A DNA stretch of 64,000 nucleotides from Ganoderma boninense (lineage: Eukaryota; Basidiomycota; Agaricomycetes; Polyporales; Polyporaceae), in NCBI GenBank assembly GCA_002900995.3, contig CM035304.1, forward strand, positions 1,223,498 through 1,287,497, in the 5' to 3' direction. How positions within the stretch are numbered: the first letter of the stretch is position 1; every line of letters begins with the position of its first letter. The position numbers and the translations under genes were made by a program. Shown in pieces: positions 1 to 11,668 of this stretch. The notes under the pieces are model-generated. The model did not search any database. It had not been told where the DNA came from and saw nothing but the letters and a program-made list of their open reading frames with translations.

Positions 1-2069
1 GTTGTGTCCACTGGTTCTAGAAAACCCTCCCTGCACTGCTGCCATGGAAAATAATCCGTCAGCAGTTCGAAGATACGGACTACGAATTGCGATCATCACG
101 TACACCCCGCCCCCAGATGTTTGAACCTCCATCTCATATCACAGTCTCCATCTCATACCACAGTCTCCATGGGCACCTTCGCCGTATATGCCACCTGGAA
201 GCGGGGCAACAAGTCCGTGCGCCTAATCGGCGCCGAAGCCCGACTCACCAGGCTGATCTTCATGAACGGCATCGCCATCAGGCATGGCTTGGTCTTGCAC
301 ACACGGATACCAATTGGAGTATCCATCACGGTGGCACGAGTTCCATGAGAAGCGCGCGCCAGCTGCAAAATCTCATGTCTGGCCACTGTCGTTGTGGTCA
401 AACCATGTGCTGTGTCTTTTGAAGGACTCCTCCCTCTCCGGTCCCTGTCACTCATTTAGAGAGTTATTCTCCTTTTGATTCGACTACATTGTCCCTCGCC
501 CGCCCTCATCTATCACCCATCGGATAGTCGTTCGCCAAGAATGGCCTGACGCCCCAAGGATGATCATACAGAGTCTCGGACATTCCTGAAGTCTGTTTCT
601 GTGCTCCGGTCGCCTTCTCATGGCGCTGTTCTCCGCAGTGAGTCTGGTCCTGTACGTCTATCCTCTCTTTGTCGAAGCCAGAAGACTGAGTGCTGACTCA
701 AGGGCTCAGGACGGCCGGCGAACTGACACGAACCTTAGATCCAAATGCAATCTCAGCCTGGTCTGATCATCCGATGTCGACGGTGCACGCAATCCGGCCG
801 TGGCAGCCGGCGAATTCCGCAGCGATGATGGCCCGGGGATCAGGTTAGTCGCACCTCCTTTATTGTAAGAACTATGATGTTCCATGCGAAACAGTTGGAC
901 AAGGTGTTGCGCACCGCGCGCCTCTAAGTCTTGCGCCGTGCAATCGGGTTCGCCATACCTGACATGCGCCTCATTGTGCCACAGCGCGTGCTCGCATGGA
1001 CTGACTTCGAACCCTGTCACGAGTTCACGTCAGTTGCTGTGTCCCCGTTCCTCGCCCTTAGGCCTTGCAGGTACTCGTCGTGGTCTAGCCTGACATGGCA
1101 AGCGCTGCTGGAAACATTGTTCTCGCTATACGCCGGCTGACTTCACGTTTATTTTCAGGACTCACTTTGGACCCACTGTAATGCTGCTGTCGCTTGCATT
1201 CCAATGATGTGTTGTCGGCACGACCGCTTTGCGGGGTGGCTGCTGCGGAAAGCAGACAACATGGGAGAGATCTATCAAGAGACAGACGCTTTGACTACAC
1301 CGAGCGCGCCAGTTGTAGGACGTGTCTTTCCCAAGTTCTTCTATGTCCACACGAAACTTCATCTGGACCAGAGACCCTGAAAGCTTCCGGGTCGCTGATC
1401 CACCGGTAAAGTCTATCGGCTACTTATGGAGACACCGCTTCACCTGGGTAGGCGGAGAGATCCATCCCGGGATCCGCGCAGAAACGCCTTCCGGAAGTCT
1501 CACAGAGACAGCTTTCTATGTCGCCCTTTGGCAGACGACCATCATCGCTACGCCCACCTCCGCATCTCCCGCCGCATTCACTAGAGTGCCAGCCTCCCTC
1601 AAACTGCACCCTGTAGGTGTTAACTGCGAATCACTCTGGGTGGTCTCCGGTTCGAATTCTCGATGTTAGCTTGTCCTCGGACTCTGATTGCGGATGGCCT
1701 GCGCCCTCTGTGGCCGGAGCCACACGATGAATGGCCCTCTATGTCAAGTCATGTCATGAGAGGTCGTAGTCTGGACGTCGACGAGTGGAGGGCAATCCGG
1801 CTGCCTTTCAAAAGCTACTCCAGCTCTTCGTTTCCTCTCAGCCTGTTTCTCCTCATTTCTGCCTGTCTTTCCTTCCCGCCGTATTCCCTCTCCTCAACAC
1901 TCAACGGTTCCGTACCACTTGCTGCTGTCCAGTTCTGTTTTCCTCTCGCGGACGTATCTTCTGGCTTGCAGGTCCGCATCCTCTCTACGCTCAACCAGCA
2001 GTCCAAATTCCGATAGAATCATCATCACCGAATCCATCCCACAAGCCGACGAGGCCCGAAGGATCCATT
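1..2069. other. No supported gene; upstream region of first HMG gene
   Basis: No reading frame here shows a recognisable domain or a convincing exon chain. A short tandem duplication (about 17 bp, twice) lies near 127-171. The last 280 bases are pyrimidine-rich, as is common in fungal promoters and 5' leaders, and lead into the HMG-box gene at 2070. An upstream non-coding or short coding exon of that gene could lie here. Confidence 0.5.
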
Positions 2070-2951
2070 ATGAAGGATCTACGCGGAGAGCCAAAGGGCG
2101 GTCGTGTCAAAGCACCGCCCAACGGCTTCGTCCTCTTTCGCGCCGACTACAGAGCCATCCCCGACAATCAAGTCACAGCGGACGGGCGGAAGAAGAGGGA
2201 GACGGAGATCACGAAGGATGCAGCTGCCGCATGGAAGGAGCTGCCTCAGATCGCACGGGACGCCTACCTCGGCCGTGCCCGCAGGAATCTCGCCGAGCAT
2301 AAGCGCGAGCACCGCGAGTGCTGGTCTCAGCGGAGAGGACGAGATGGGAAATTCGCGGGCGCACTAGAGCCGGATTACCTGGTGCCTCCTCACGGCGGCG
2401 GCGAGTCTTATCCTTCGGCTTCCGCTGGTCCTCTTCAACTGTCTCCTGGGATCTTTCTTGGGCTCACTGGCTCGCTCATCCCTAACCCAGACTTTGTTCC
2501 GGACCCGCTGCTACCACCCCCTCATTCCCTTGCGACCGCGGTGACGGCTGAGGATATTCGACCATTCCCATTCCCCATTCCCTTCAATGGCGTAGCACCG
2601 GTCAATGATCCGCTGCAAGCCCCTTCGTTCAACTCTGGCATCCCCGCTAACGCGATGTTCTCCACCCAAGCCACCGCTATCACATATAACCACCCTCAGT
2701 CTCTGTCCCCCACGAGGAACTATTCGACTTCGTATGACGCAACGTATCCAAGCCTAAGCTGGGGCGGATTCGGCGGAGACCCGTCCTCGATCGGGAACAA
2801 CACCATCATGCTTCTCCAGCCGCAGTTGCCGTCTACACGGGACCTCTCGTCGCGTACGCTGACATTGTCAAACTCCGAATGGGAGGCGATCGACTTATTC
2901 TTGAGCACCGGTGATCCGTCCGGAGCCAATACTAATGCCGTACGATTGTAA
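2070..2951 (+). CDS. HMG-box transcription factor-like protein (HMG copy 1)
   Basis: Predicted nuclear DNA-binding protein of 293 aa. An HMG box lies at about residues 13-80: it begins with the helix-1 motif PPNGFVLFRADYR, continues through a Lys/Arg/Glu-rich stretch, the helix-2 motif AAAWKELPQIARDAYL, and ends with a basic WSQRRGRDGKF. The rest is rich in Pro, Ser and Asn, like an activation region. The start is the first in-frame ATG; the frame stays open upstream but without ATG, so an earlier exon remains possible. The paralogue at 33951-35007 shares the box and the WxxRRGxDGKFA tail closely. The gene is convergent with HMG copy 2. Fungal HMG-box proteins act in mating, pheromone response and development; which applies here is unknown. 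Confidence 0.8.
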   Translation: MKDLRGEPKGGRVKAPPNGFVLFRADYRAIPDNQVTADGRKKRETEITKDAAAAWKELPQIARDAYLGRARRNLAEHKREHRECWSQRRGRDGKFAGALEPDYLVPPHGGGESYPSASAGPLQLSPGIFLGLTGSLIPNPDFVPDPLLPPPHSLATAVTAEDIRPFPFPIPFNGVAPVNDPLQAPSFNSGIPANAMFSTQATAITYNHPQSLSPTRNYSTSYDATYPSLSWGGFGGDPSSIGNNTIMLLQPQLPSTRDLSSRTLTLSNSEWEAIDLFLSTGDPSGANTNAVRL

Positions 2952-3709
2952 TCATGCCCTCAGTACGCCACTCGAGTGTCTAGGATAGTATACCTAACAT
3001 AAACATAATGAGCTTAATGATACCTTACTACCTTACTATATGACTGACTCCCAACCCGTCTCCCTTCCTCTGGAATAATGGCCCCTAGAATATGTCTGCT
3101 GCGAACTCCCCATCCCCGACCGTTTCCACATCTAATATGGCTCCTTGTGACTTACCGTGAATGTTACTAATGTAAACCCCGAGAATACACCATTCATTAA
3201 TGTTTGCTCTGGTTCAATATCATGTGTCCTTCCAACCTCGTACGAGATTATACAAAAGCCTCTTATTGAAAGCCCCGCGCCAGTTCCGAGGATAAGGAGG
3301 AGACGACAGAGTCGATTGCAACAACGTACTTCGATATGATATGATACATGGACAGGGACAACATAGATGCAGATGACAAGCTTCACCACGACAGAGAGAA
3401 ATACACAAAGCTGGCGGTGCTAAGCTAGCACGAGAGCGTAAACAAACATAGGACAGAGCAGATACAATCTAAACAGATACGATAAGCTAAAGGTAATGCG
3501 ACTCTGAATGGACGACAAGAGCGAGCCAGGGTGAATTTTTCTGTTTCAATCCCCGTCAGGATGCCCGAGGAAAATTAGATTTCGTTTCGTCGCAGTGAGA
3601 GTGCCTTCAAGTTCCACGACCTCGTCGACAGGTGACGAGCCGTGAATCTGCGGCAGCGACAGCAACGGAGTCCGGGTCCTCAAGGTCCTAGGTAACAGCG
3701 GAGCTAGGA
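2952..3709. other. Intergenic, between two convergent HMG genes
   Basis: AT-richer spacer between the 3' ends of two convergent genes. It should contain both transcript ends. No domain-bearing frame was seen. Confidence 0.5.
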
Positions 3710-4846
3710 CTAGTTGGGCAACTGGAGGAGAGTGTCCCATCCGTTGAGGTCGAAAAAGGTGGTCGGATTCTCGAAGGCGGGCTGTTGGGACGGGAAGAGA
3801 TTGTTCTCCGGAAGGGGGCACATGTCGAGCGTAGCGTCGGGCTCGAGCAGCCCGAAGAGGTTGAGCAGGTAGTCGACATCGTTCTGGGGCCCTGGAGGGC
3901 TGGGTGGGGAGGTCATAGAGGGATACCCACCGGGCGGGATCTGGTACTGCGCCTGTGGCGGGAAGATCGCAGGCGACGACGGCATCGCGGTCGTAGGCAT
4001 CGAAGACGTGATGGGGAAGGGAAGTGGTGCGGGGGAGCGGGACGGGCCGTGGTGCCAGTGGTGAGGGACAGACCCCGCGGGAGGCGGGGCGAGGAACGAG
4101 GAGGGGCGAAGAGGCGAGGAGAAAGGAAGAGTCGCCGATGGGGGGTGGAAAGACAGCGGCGCAGCGAAAGGCGACGGCGTCGTCGTGAACGATGAGGATG
4201 ACGGTCCATACACGGCGGGTTGGGTGATAGGACGATACGCGGACGTAGGGGCCATGTATGTGTCGACGGGGGTCGTTGGGACAGGGACCCCTGGAAGAAA
4301 GGTTAACGCATGGGTTGGGAGGAGATTCGACACGGGGACTGTGGAGGATGCAGGTGATTGCGCCCGCGGCGGCGGGTACGGTGTCGACCGAGCCCTCCCT
4401 TTCGGCGACCGCTTTCGACTCGGACCTGGGACTCCAGACTCGGCATTCGCGGACTCTCGAGCCTTCCGCATCCGCTCCTCCCGTTTCTCCTCCTTCCTCT
4501 TCATCTTTGACTCCGCGGAGTGGAAGGACGGGTAGCGATTGACATGGAACGCTCTGACCTCCCTTTGCATCTCCTTCCAGTACGCCTTTTCTTTATCGGG
4601 TAGCTCTTTCCACATCGCCCGAAGAAGTTGTGACAGTACCTCCTGTGTGGGAGCCTTCCTGACGCCGCAATCCCAGAGCAACCGCGGGAGCGAGAACTTG
4701 TTGAACCACTTGCGGAACAAGAGGAAATCGTTCGGCGGGTTTCTGATATCCCCCTTCTTCGACTTCACCGTCACTGCGAGCCATTCGACGAGAGCGCCCC
4801 TGGTTTTTATCGGGTAAGGAGGTGGAGGAGCGAGGTAATAGGACAT
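3710..4846 (-). CDS. Divergent HMG-box protein (HMG copy 2)
   Basis: Protein of 378 aa with a divergent HMG box near residues 30-110: RNPPNDFLLFRKWFNKF for helix 1, then AMWKELPDKEKAYWKEMQ for helix 2/3, followed by a strongly basic, coiled-coil-like KMKRKEEKREERMRK. The C-terminal half is a long Pro/Ser/Ala-rich region ending in an acidic/hydrophobic patch (DVDYLLNLFGLLEPD) that could be an activation segment. The first ATG of the frame is at 4873, but it lies inside what looks like a 5' UTR intron (4862-4924, GTATGT donor, GCTAAC branch site, CCCCAG acceptor), so the ATG at 4846 was chosen. Nuclear regulator by family; targets unknown. Confidence 0.75.
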   Translation of the reverse strand: MSYYLAPPPPYPIKTRGALVEWLAVTVKSKKGDIRNPPNDFLLFRKWFNKFSLPRLLWDCGVRKAPTQEVLSQLLRAMWKELPDKEKAYWKEMQREVRAFHVNRYPSFHSAESKMKRKEEKREERMRKARESANAESGVPGPSRKRSPKGRARSTPYPPPRAQSPASSTVPVSNLLPTHALTFLPGVPVPTTPVDTYMAPTSAYRPITQPAVYGPSSSSFTTTPSPFAAPLSFHPPSATLPFSSPLRPSSFLAPPPAGSVPHHWHHGPSRSPAPLPFPITSSMPTTAMPSSPAIFPPQAQYQIPPGGYPSMTSPPSPPGPQNDVDYLLNLFGLLEPDATLDMCPLPENNLFPSQQPAFENPTTFFDLNGWDTLLQLPN

Positions 4847-4861
4847 CGTTGTGGGTAGCGG

Positions 4862-5020
4862 CTGGGGAGTCATGGAAGGCTGTCGTTAGCGGACAAATAA
4901 ATGCGTTGAATGGGACGGACATACCGTATACAGGGAGGAGTGGATGGGCAGGACGACGGCAGGAGAACAGAACAGAACAGTGACCACCAGCCCGGCGTCG
5001 ACCGCCCTTAAATATCCCGC
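4862..5020 (-). promoter_or_regulatory. Leader intron and TATA-like element of HMG copy 2
   Basis: On the minus strand a TATA-like ATATTTAA (about 5008-5016) is followed by a leader without ATG and a 63-bp intron-like segment at 4862-4924 with good donor, branch and acceptor sequences. This arrangement supports a spliced 5' UTR and the downstream start at 4846. Confidence 0.5.
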
Positions 5021-5678
5021 ATGCAAAGCGTGCACCATAACCGATGCCCAACGACTCCCCGTTCTGTGGGTGCGCGCGTCTACGTTTGCCACTGAAACGC
5101 ATTGACTAGTTCACGTACTCCGCTTTGCGTGCGGCGATGACACACCAGCGTCCCTGGGTCGGACAGAAGAGGAAAACCAGTTGAGCATAACGAGTTCAGG
5201 GCCTATCACGCTGGCAGGAGAGTACGGCCAGAGTTCCACGGACGCGACTAAGTTGCCAATCCCAGGTTCCCATCCCCTATGCCCACGCTCGGCGCTGTAG
5301 AATGGCCGGACGAACATAAGCGCAGAGGCGTGCACGAGACTCGATCTGCCCCCGTTCTCGCCAACGTCGAGTGCAGGGCCGTGGACTGCCCAGGGACTAG
5401 AGGCTGTGGAAGAATGGAGAGGGGCTGCCGCGCACCGAGGCCAGGGAACCCCCAAGTGCTCAAGCGGGCTAAGCTTGTGGGAAAGGGAGGGCGATCATTC
5501 GAGGGAGCAGGAACGTGACATACAGCGTCGAATGCACCCGAAATTCGCGCACCGACAGCAAAGCTGCGCAGAGTGCGAATGCGGTCCGCCGCTTTCCTTC
5601 CCCGACAGGCTCCCCCCAACTGCAGTTCGGTGGCTCTGTCCGTCTTCCACGCCGCTGTCTTTCTGGCAAGCTTGCCCG
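4925..5678. other. Intergenic between HMG copy 2 and Pol X
   Basis: Holds the promoter side of HMG copy 2 (minus strand) and the 3' flank of the polymerase gene. Long frames on the minus strand (about 5248-5715) have no domain signature and overlap the polymerase end. Confidence 0.45.
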
Positions 5679-8156
5679 CTACAAGTCTGCGTTTCGCCAA
5701 GTCGGATCGACCCACTCCAGGCCCAACACGTCGAACACCTCCTTCTCCGTCTTCGGATGGAACTCCTTCGAATCGTACCGCCGAGTGCTACGCGTCTGCG
5801 TCAGTACCACAGGCGGGGGAACTAGCAGACACGATACGCACATCCCCGAGCTGTCGAACTTCATCCCGAGCTTGTCCTTTGCCCACTGCCTGAGGTCCCG
5901 CTGGAACATGATCGAGCCCGTCCTGCGCATCGCCCCGTCATCGACCATCGACCATCGACGCCCTACTACCGCAGAAGAGCACAAACACAAGCACTCACCA
6001 TCCGACGACAGCGGTCCAGTAGACGTCTGGGGGCGCAAAGATGAGGTCGAGTCGCCGGCGCGTGCCGTCGTACAGCGGCGACGAGGCGGGGAGGGTGAAC
6101 ACGGTGAGTGCCTTCTCCAGGCTGTCCCAGTGTTGCTGGCGGAGGGGGTTGTGGGCGTGGAAGCCCCCGAGATCTGTCTGGAACGTGAGGGAGGAGATTC
6201 ATCGCGGACACTCGCGCGACGTACGCATAACGTGTGTCACCATGCCTGCCGCGGTAGCGGATCTCAGTGAAAGCGAATGTGGATGTGGCGAGACACGGAG
6301 CACTCACCGCGTTCGTGGAGCCGCCGTACGAACCGCTTGCAGAGCCCCTTCATCTTCGTTTTGTCGGGATGAGTGAAGACGATATCCACATCATTGCTCT
6401 CCGATTTCCCGCGTCGGTAGCTGAGCTTCGGCTGAGAAAATCGTGATCGCAGAGAGGTAGACGAACGTCACGTACCCTCCGACGATCGTCGAAACGCACC
6501 CAGGCTCGAACTCGTCGAGCTCCTTCATCACGACGCGCCCCATCTCCTCCACCTCTCCCCGCAGGATCCTGCCACACAGCAGTCGGTCATATCAGCCTCT
6601 CTACCGCGCGCATATAGGGTGGTCCGCGCACTTCTTCATAAGGTCCTCCCTCAGCCCTATCGCGATCTTCACCCAGCTCTCTCCCAGCCCTTCGTCCTCA
6701 TGCTGCCCGCGTATCCACCCTGCCTTCCGCGACTTCTCTTCGACCTCGATGATCTCGCTCCGCCCCTCGACGTCCGCACGCTCGACTCCGTAGTAGATCT
6801 CGAGATCGTCGAGCGTGCGGAGGTTGAGGTTGTACAGGCGGCGCGCGGTCGTCGGGCCGATGCCGTAGACCGAAGCGAAGAGGGAGAGGGCCTGGAAGCG
6901 TTCGGAGGCCTTGATCGTTTCTGAGCGATCGCGAGCGGAGTTGTATGAGTGCGCGGCTTGGAGGGGAAGCAAGAGCGATTAACGAGGGGGTTGCTTACCT
7001 GCCTCTGATATGTGACCGCTGTCCACATACTGTTCGATCTAGACCGCGCGTCTTGTGAGCAGCGACACGTCTCAGTGTCTTGTCGAACACGACGACTCAC
7101 CAGTCCCGTGATTTTCGGGCCCACGAACGGCAGCTTCCCCACGTCCTTGGCGGACTTGATCGTATGTGGATACGCTGGAGCCCATCCCTTACTCTGAGCA
7201 AGACGATGGAGGGCATACAACGGACAGGATAGTAGACGCACATTTGATTACGGACGCGGCCCGCTCGTAGCTCAGCGCGCTGCGATCCTCTCCCTCCAGC
7301 GCCCTACTCTGGCGGATAGTGTCCAGCGCGCGCACGAGGTCTTGGTTCGGACAGACGAGGGGCGATGCGCGCTGGCATGCGTACCGTGAGGTGTGGCTGA
7401 GCTTCTCGACATCGGTCGCGATCGGTGGGTCCGGGGGGAGCAGACTCTTCGGTATGGCAGCTACCCGCCCTTTCTCCTCGATCGCAGGTACAGAGGTGTC
7501 AGAAGTAGACGGGGGTGGAGTAAAAGGGAAGTGATGTGCGCTTTCTGCATGAGAGAGAAGGGGAGAGACGAGCGGGGAAGGGGACACGGATGGGCCAGAG
7601 CACGCGCACGGCTTGCAGTTGCACTCCGGACAGTGCTCGACGGTCGTGTCGTGCAGGTCTGGTACGGCAACGTAGTCCTCACATGGCAGAGGCCCGCCGT
7701 GCGCGACAGAGTCGCGCAGCCATTGAGGCGTCACGACCGCTTTTGTCTTCTGTGCCGTGCATAAGTGGCGCATACAAGAGGCGCGACGGGGACATGTTCT
7801 TGTCTGTCGCTCCACACAACATGGTATTGTCTGACACGCACCGCTATGTCCCATGGAACATGCCTCTCCAGCCGCCGACGCATCGACACGGCCGTGATGA
7901 TGACATCTGCGTCCTTCGCATTCTTGCACACTCCGCCGGTTTCGCGGTCGGCGAGGCCGACGAGGGATGCCAGGGTCCCGACATCCATCTTGGCTTGCAC
8001 GATGAAGATCTTCGTGTCAGGGAGCGCCTTCACGCTTGTACTTGAAGTCTTCCGCTGTTTCGCGGGTGGCGGCCGCGACGGAGATCGAGACGACGGCGTC
8101 TCAGACTTCAAGTTCCCCGGTTGAGGGAGATTAGACGCTGCACGCTTGAAGGGCAT
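5679..8156 (-). CDS. Family X DNA polymerase (Pol4 / Pol lambda-like) with BRCT domain
   Basis: Multi-exon nuclear repair polymerase, expected to fill gaps in non-homologous end joining and base excision repair. Exon 1 (8156-7842) gives an N-terminal basic region and the start of a BRCT domain (KIFIVQAKMDVGTLASLVG); exon 2 (from 7749) completes it at TPQWLRDSVAHGG. Then come the 8-kDa domain, an HhH segment (DVGKLPFVGPKITGL), the fingers HhH (FASVYGIGPTTARRLYN), and the palm, where the GGY of one exon joins YRRGKSESNDVDIVF in the next. The two Asp of DVDIVF are two of the three metal ligands, and RLDLIFAPPDVYWTAVV carries the third. The C-terminus is GLEWVDPTWRNADL, the usual Pol X end. At least one intron junction (near 7215-7250) could not be settled. 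Yeast Pol4 and human POLL are the nearest models. Confidence 0.9.
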
Positions 8157-9482
8157 AGCAAAAATATAATTACTACATCGCAGGAAGTCAATACTAGACG
8201 CATATAGGCGGAAAGGACAAGGAGGAAACCGCAACAGACGGGCATCTCGCAGCTCGTAGAAAGGCGCCCTTGATGATGTCACTTTCCACGCGCCTCGTCT
8301 GTGAGCGACACCAGTATGATCTCACGAACAGCAGTAGAAAGGGAGATTCAGCACGCACAAAATAAGAATAACGCGCTCGGCTATGTGTCAGAATCCTCGT
8401 CGACATGGTGGAGGCGAGACGCAAAGCTGACTGCGCAGGCGGCGACTGATGTTTAGCGCCCGATAACCACAATTATGTAATGTTATACTGAACGCCAAGC
8501 GCTTAATCCCAACCACCTTCGGCAGGGTAAGGCATTTTCCCCTGTAATAGAGCTGGTGCAATGAGAATTTACTTTAGGATCTTCAGATAATAATATTGCA
8601 TTGTGCTACAAGTAATAACAAGTGCATAATTTCACACACAGGACGTAAACTAACTAGAGTGGGACTCCCACATGCGGTCTTTGAATCTCAGTTATAACTG
8701 CGGTCCGAAAGGTTGTAGTCCGCGGGAGAGTGACCCCCAATAGGTAACATTCCGAGTGGTGTTACTCATATACCCGCATAAGGTGGTGGGAGCACACTCT
8801 TAAGCGACATTATTCCATGTAGAGACGACTCGGAGCGAGCACCCACTGCCCTGCAACACAGTGTTTTCTACCCCACGCAGTGTGATATGGACGCCCCCTC
8901 GTGCATTCCACAACAAATAGTGTTATTTTTACACTAAAGTGGCCGGGGAGAATTTGCAATTGAAGGGGAACGAGTGGCTCAACGATGTCCACCGTTGGCC
9001 CAAACATCGCGTCCATGAATTTGGTAATGCTGCATAGAAACGGGGTGCAACACACCTCCGGAGTGCGTCGGATGCACCGAATGGTCAAAATTACATTGCA
9101 CAAGCATTGTACGGTACGGTGTCCAGTGCACAATGGCAGCTAGACCTGATCTCATCGTATGTCGGCTCGAATTGCGGACACCAGTGTCAGCGGACGAGTC
9201 TTGTGCCTCCCCATAACGAAGTAGACACGTCTAGTCAGTCAGTTAGTGAGACACGGCTCCGCAAGCTGCCCCGCCGTGCTGCGGCTCGTGCCCGAGCCCG
9301 CCGAATCCGGAAGGTGGCCGGCGGGGGGGGGGGACAAAGAGAAAAAAGAGACGCGCACCGGTCCTTGCTCTCGAACCATCATCAACCACGACCCCCCTCC
9401 CTCCCCTCCTCCATTCCCCGGCCTCTGCGCTCTCCATCCCTCCCCCCCCCCCACTCCACAGAACAATAATCCATCGCGCACA
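8157..9482. other. AT-richer intergenic stretch, no gene seen
   Basis: About 1.3 kb with lower GC than its surroundings, especially 8460-9150, and many TATA/AATAA-type words. No domain, tRNA or clear terminal repeat was found. It may contain a decayed transposon or solo LTR, but I cannot show this. A run of eleven G lies near 9322, then a C-rich leader precedes the next gene. Confidence 0.4.
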
Positions 9483-10362
9483 ATGAGCATCGACTCAAAG
9501 ACCAAGAGCGAGGAGACACCCACCGTCCCCGCGAACAACAAGCCCGCGCATCGTCGCGCGAAGAGCATCGCTGAGCAGATCGCCGAAAACTGGCGCGCCC
9601 TGCCCAAAGGCGAGCAACAGCGATGGACGGCGACGACCAAGGCCATCGAAGACGACTCGGTGAGTCTCCTTGCCTCGTCCAATCCCCGTGGTCGACGTCC
9701 TGACTTCAACCACCCAACCACCGCCGCATCCGCCATCCCCCGTCCTCACCCATCCCCCGTCCTCACCCATCCGCGTCCTCACCCACCACCAGGACTTCGA
9801 GCCCCTCCACCTCCACCTCGAGCCGCGCCCCCTCCCTCTCCCAGCCTCCAACGAGCCCGAGCCCGAGCTCGAGCTCGAGCAGTACCCCGGCGAGTCCCGC
9901 TACCCCACCTACGACACGATCGAGAACACGACCGCGTGGTTCGTCGACGACCTCCTCTTCGCGCCCGTCGCGCTCCCCGTCGCGGGCCCCATCATGCTCC
10001 CGCCCTGGCGCCGCCCCGGCGCGTTCTCGGGCGCCCTGGACCACGTCTCCTTCGGCACGATCATCCCCCTCCCGAGGGACGAGGACGAGGATGAGGAGGA
10101 CGAGGATGAGGAGGACGAGGACGAGGAGAAGGACAAGGACGAGGACGAGAAGGAGGCCGCGAAGGCGCGCTGCTCGACGCCCGAGTCCGAGGCGCATTTC
10201 GAAGAGCTCAAGGCGCTGATTGTAGCGCACAAGAAAGCGGAGGCGGCGCAGGCACAGGCAGAGGCGCAGGTTCAGGCGCAGGCGCAGGTGCAGGCCGCAA
10301 CGAAGTGCAACGCCTCGAGGCTTTGGCGTCCGTGGTGGACGATGAGGCGGGGTGGCCGGTGA
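9483..10362 (+). CDS. Hypothetical acidic protein with HMG-box remnant
   Basis: Two exons, 9483-9659 and 9793-10362, joined in phase 0 by a GTGAGT...CACCAG intron, giving 248 aa. Exon 1 ends in IAENWRALPKGEQQRW, which resembles the helix-2/3 part of the HMG boxes elsewhere in this window (compare AAAWKELPQIARDAY). Helix 1 is missing, so this may be a truncated HMG relative. Exon 2 is Pro/Leu/Glu-rich, then carries a pure Asp/Glu (and Lys) run of about 28 residues and a C-terminal Ala/Gln heptad-like segment (about residues 205-225) that could form a helix. Function unknown. The frame is intact and the splice sites are good, so it is likely a real gene. Confidence 0.5.
10075..10158 (+). repeat. 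GAGGAYGAG acidic coding repeat
   Basis: Imperfect tandem repeats of GAGGACGAGGATGAG within exon 2 of the preceding gene encode an almost uninterrupted Asp/Glu tract. It is a likely slippage-prone, length-variable site. Confidence 0.75.
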
Positions 10363-10974
10363 AGGCACAGATACGAGGGCCGTGGGAGCTTAGGATGCAC
10401 CAGCGGTCCCATACGACGACGGGCATCCCCGTTCGTCTCCAGTCCTTGTGGTGCTAGGCGGCAAGGCCTAGCTAGGCGAGAGAGAGAGATTCTGGATGGT
10501 GTACGATTAATTAGCAGAGTTGCATGCGAGAGGAAGACGGCACTTGTGTATCGTGTTATGTTGTTTTGTTTTTGAATGCTTTGTATCGCTAACGTCCTCA
10601 TCTGATTATAACATTGGCCACATTCTGAACTGAAATTAGGATCGTCAGTCGAACGGGATACAAAGTGCATGCGGAGAAACATACCTAATCCGGGTACTCG
10701 GTTATTATCCGAGAACATCGGGCGGGACGCGGCGCCACGGAGATCCATGACGATGGCTGGCGGCTACCCACTGCTACCCACCACTCAACGGCAAAACTGT
10801 GTGCTGGACGAAATCGATGATTATTCCACTGTCCTTAGAACTTCAATGTTCAGGATAAGCAGCGGTGCAGGTAGGATCACGTTAAGGGCCCGGCACTCTG
10901 ACATAAGAAGCGTACCATAGCATACCGTCACGAGGATGAAGCAGATCACGCAGTCAGAAGGTGAGACCCATGGG
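10363..10974. other. Intergenic, nothing recognised
   Basis: Spacer between convergent genes. No supported coding or RNA feature. Confidence 0.5.
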
Positions 10975-11668
10975 CTATGTCGATTTCCGTCGGAATACAC
11001 GGGATACTACTGACGCAACCGGCTGAATGAACGTCCTCGAGAAAGGCGGGGCGAGATACATGGAGAGGCCGATCCTCACGGGAAGGAGGGCCTGCAGCAG
11101 TCCAACGCACATGAGCCACGTTTCCGCACCTCGCATTCCGCGCGCACACAGCACGCAGTGGACGGAGATAAGACTCTAGGCTCACCTTCGTCAAAGCATA
11201 CGCCACGACGGCATTCGCGACGTCTCCCGCGATCCTGCCCGTCAGGACGGCCTCCGCATGGCGTTCGGCCTGCTCCTCCCGCGAGACCGCGGGCGGCTTG
11301 CTGCCCTTCTCGTACCCGAACCACCCGTACCTTCTCCCGACGCGCTCCGCCCGCGCCTCGCCCTCGACCATCCACCCCCGGAACCGCTCCCCGACCCAGC
11401 TCTCGCGGACCTGTGCCGCCATCCCTGTGTCGCCTTCGGTCCCAGGTCTGGGCGCGAGCGCGCGCACGATGCCTTCCCCTACGCCAAAGCCTCGCGCGGC
11501 GAAGAAGAGGCCCGCGACGGGCACTATCGCGGTGAGCTCGTGCAGGATGCCGAAGGAGATGAGGAGAGAGGGGAGCGGGGTGCGTGTGCGCTGGGAGAGC
11601 GCCGCGAGGGCCTGCTTGTATGGGCCGAACTTGGAGTTCGGGGCGGGTCCAGGTGGTGGCGGGCGCAT
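10975..11668 (-). CDS. Predicted mitochondrial membrane protein, Mrx11 (YPL041C)-like
   Basis: Two exons in phase 0 (11668-11186 and 11091-10975). The first hydrophobic segment is TPLPSLLISFGILHELTAIV followed by PVAGLFFAARGFG; then comes a charged loop with a GRIAGDVANAVVAYALTK segment, and exon 2 supplies LLPVRIGLSMYLAPPF. This order resembles the fungal family of yeast YPL041C/Mrx11, an inner-membrane protein linked to the mitochondrial expression system; I recognise it by pattern only. The ATG at 11668 gives 199 aa, close to the yeast length of about 200. The frame is open upstream to 11950 without ATG and is basic and Ser/Arg-rich, so an upstream exon encoding a targeting sequence is possible. 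Confidence 0.6.

Noticed and set aside
1649..1659. tRNA B-box-like GGTTCGAATTC
   Set aside because: No matching A-box or foldable acceptor and anticodon stems at the right distance upstream.
5248..5715. 155-codon minus-strand frame
   Set aside because: Overlaps the polymerase 3' end, no homology signal.
9246..10094. 282-codon Pro/Arg/His-rich frame
   Set aside because: Starts in the 5' leader and runs through the intron of the acidic protein gene; composition artefact.
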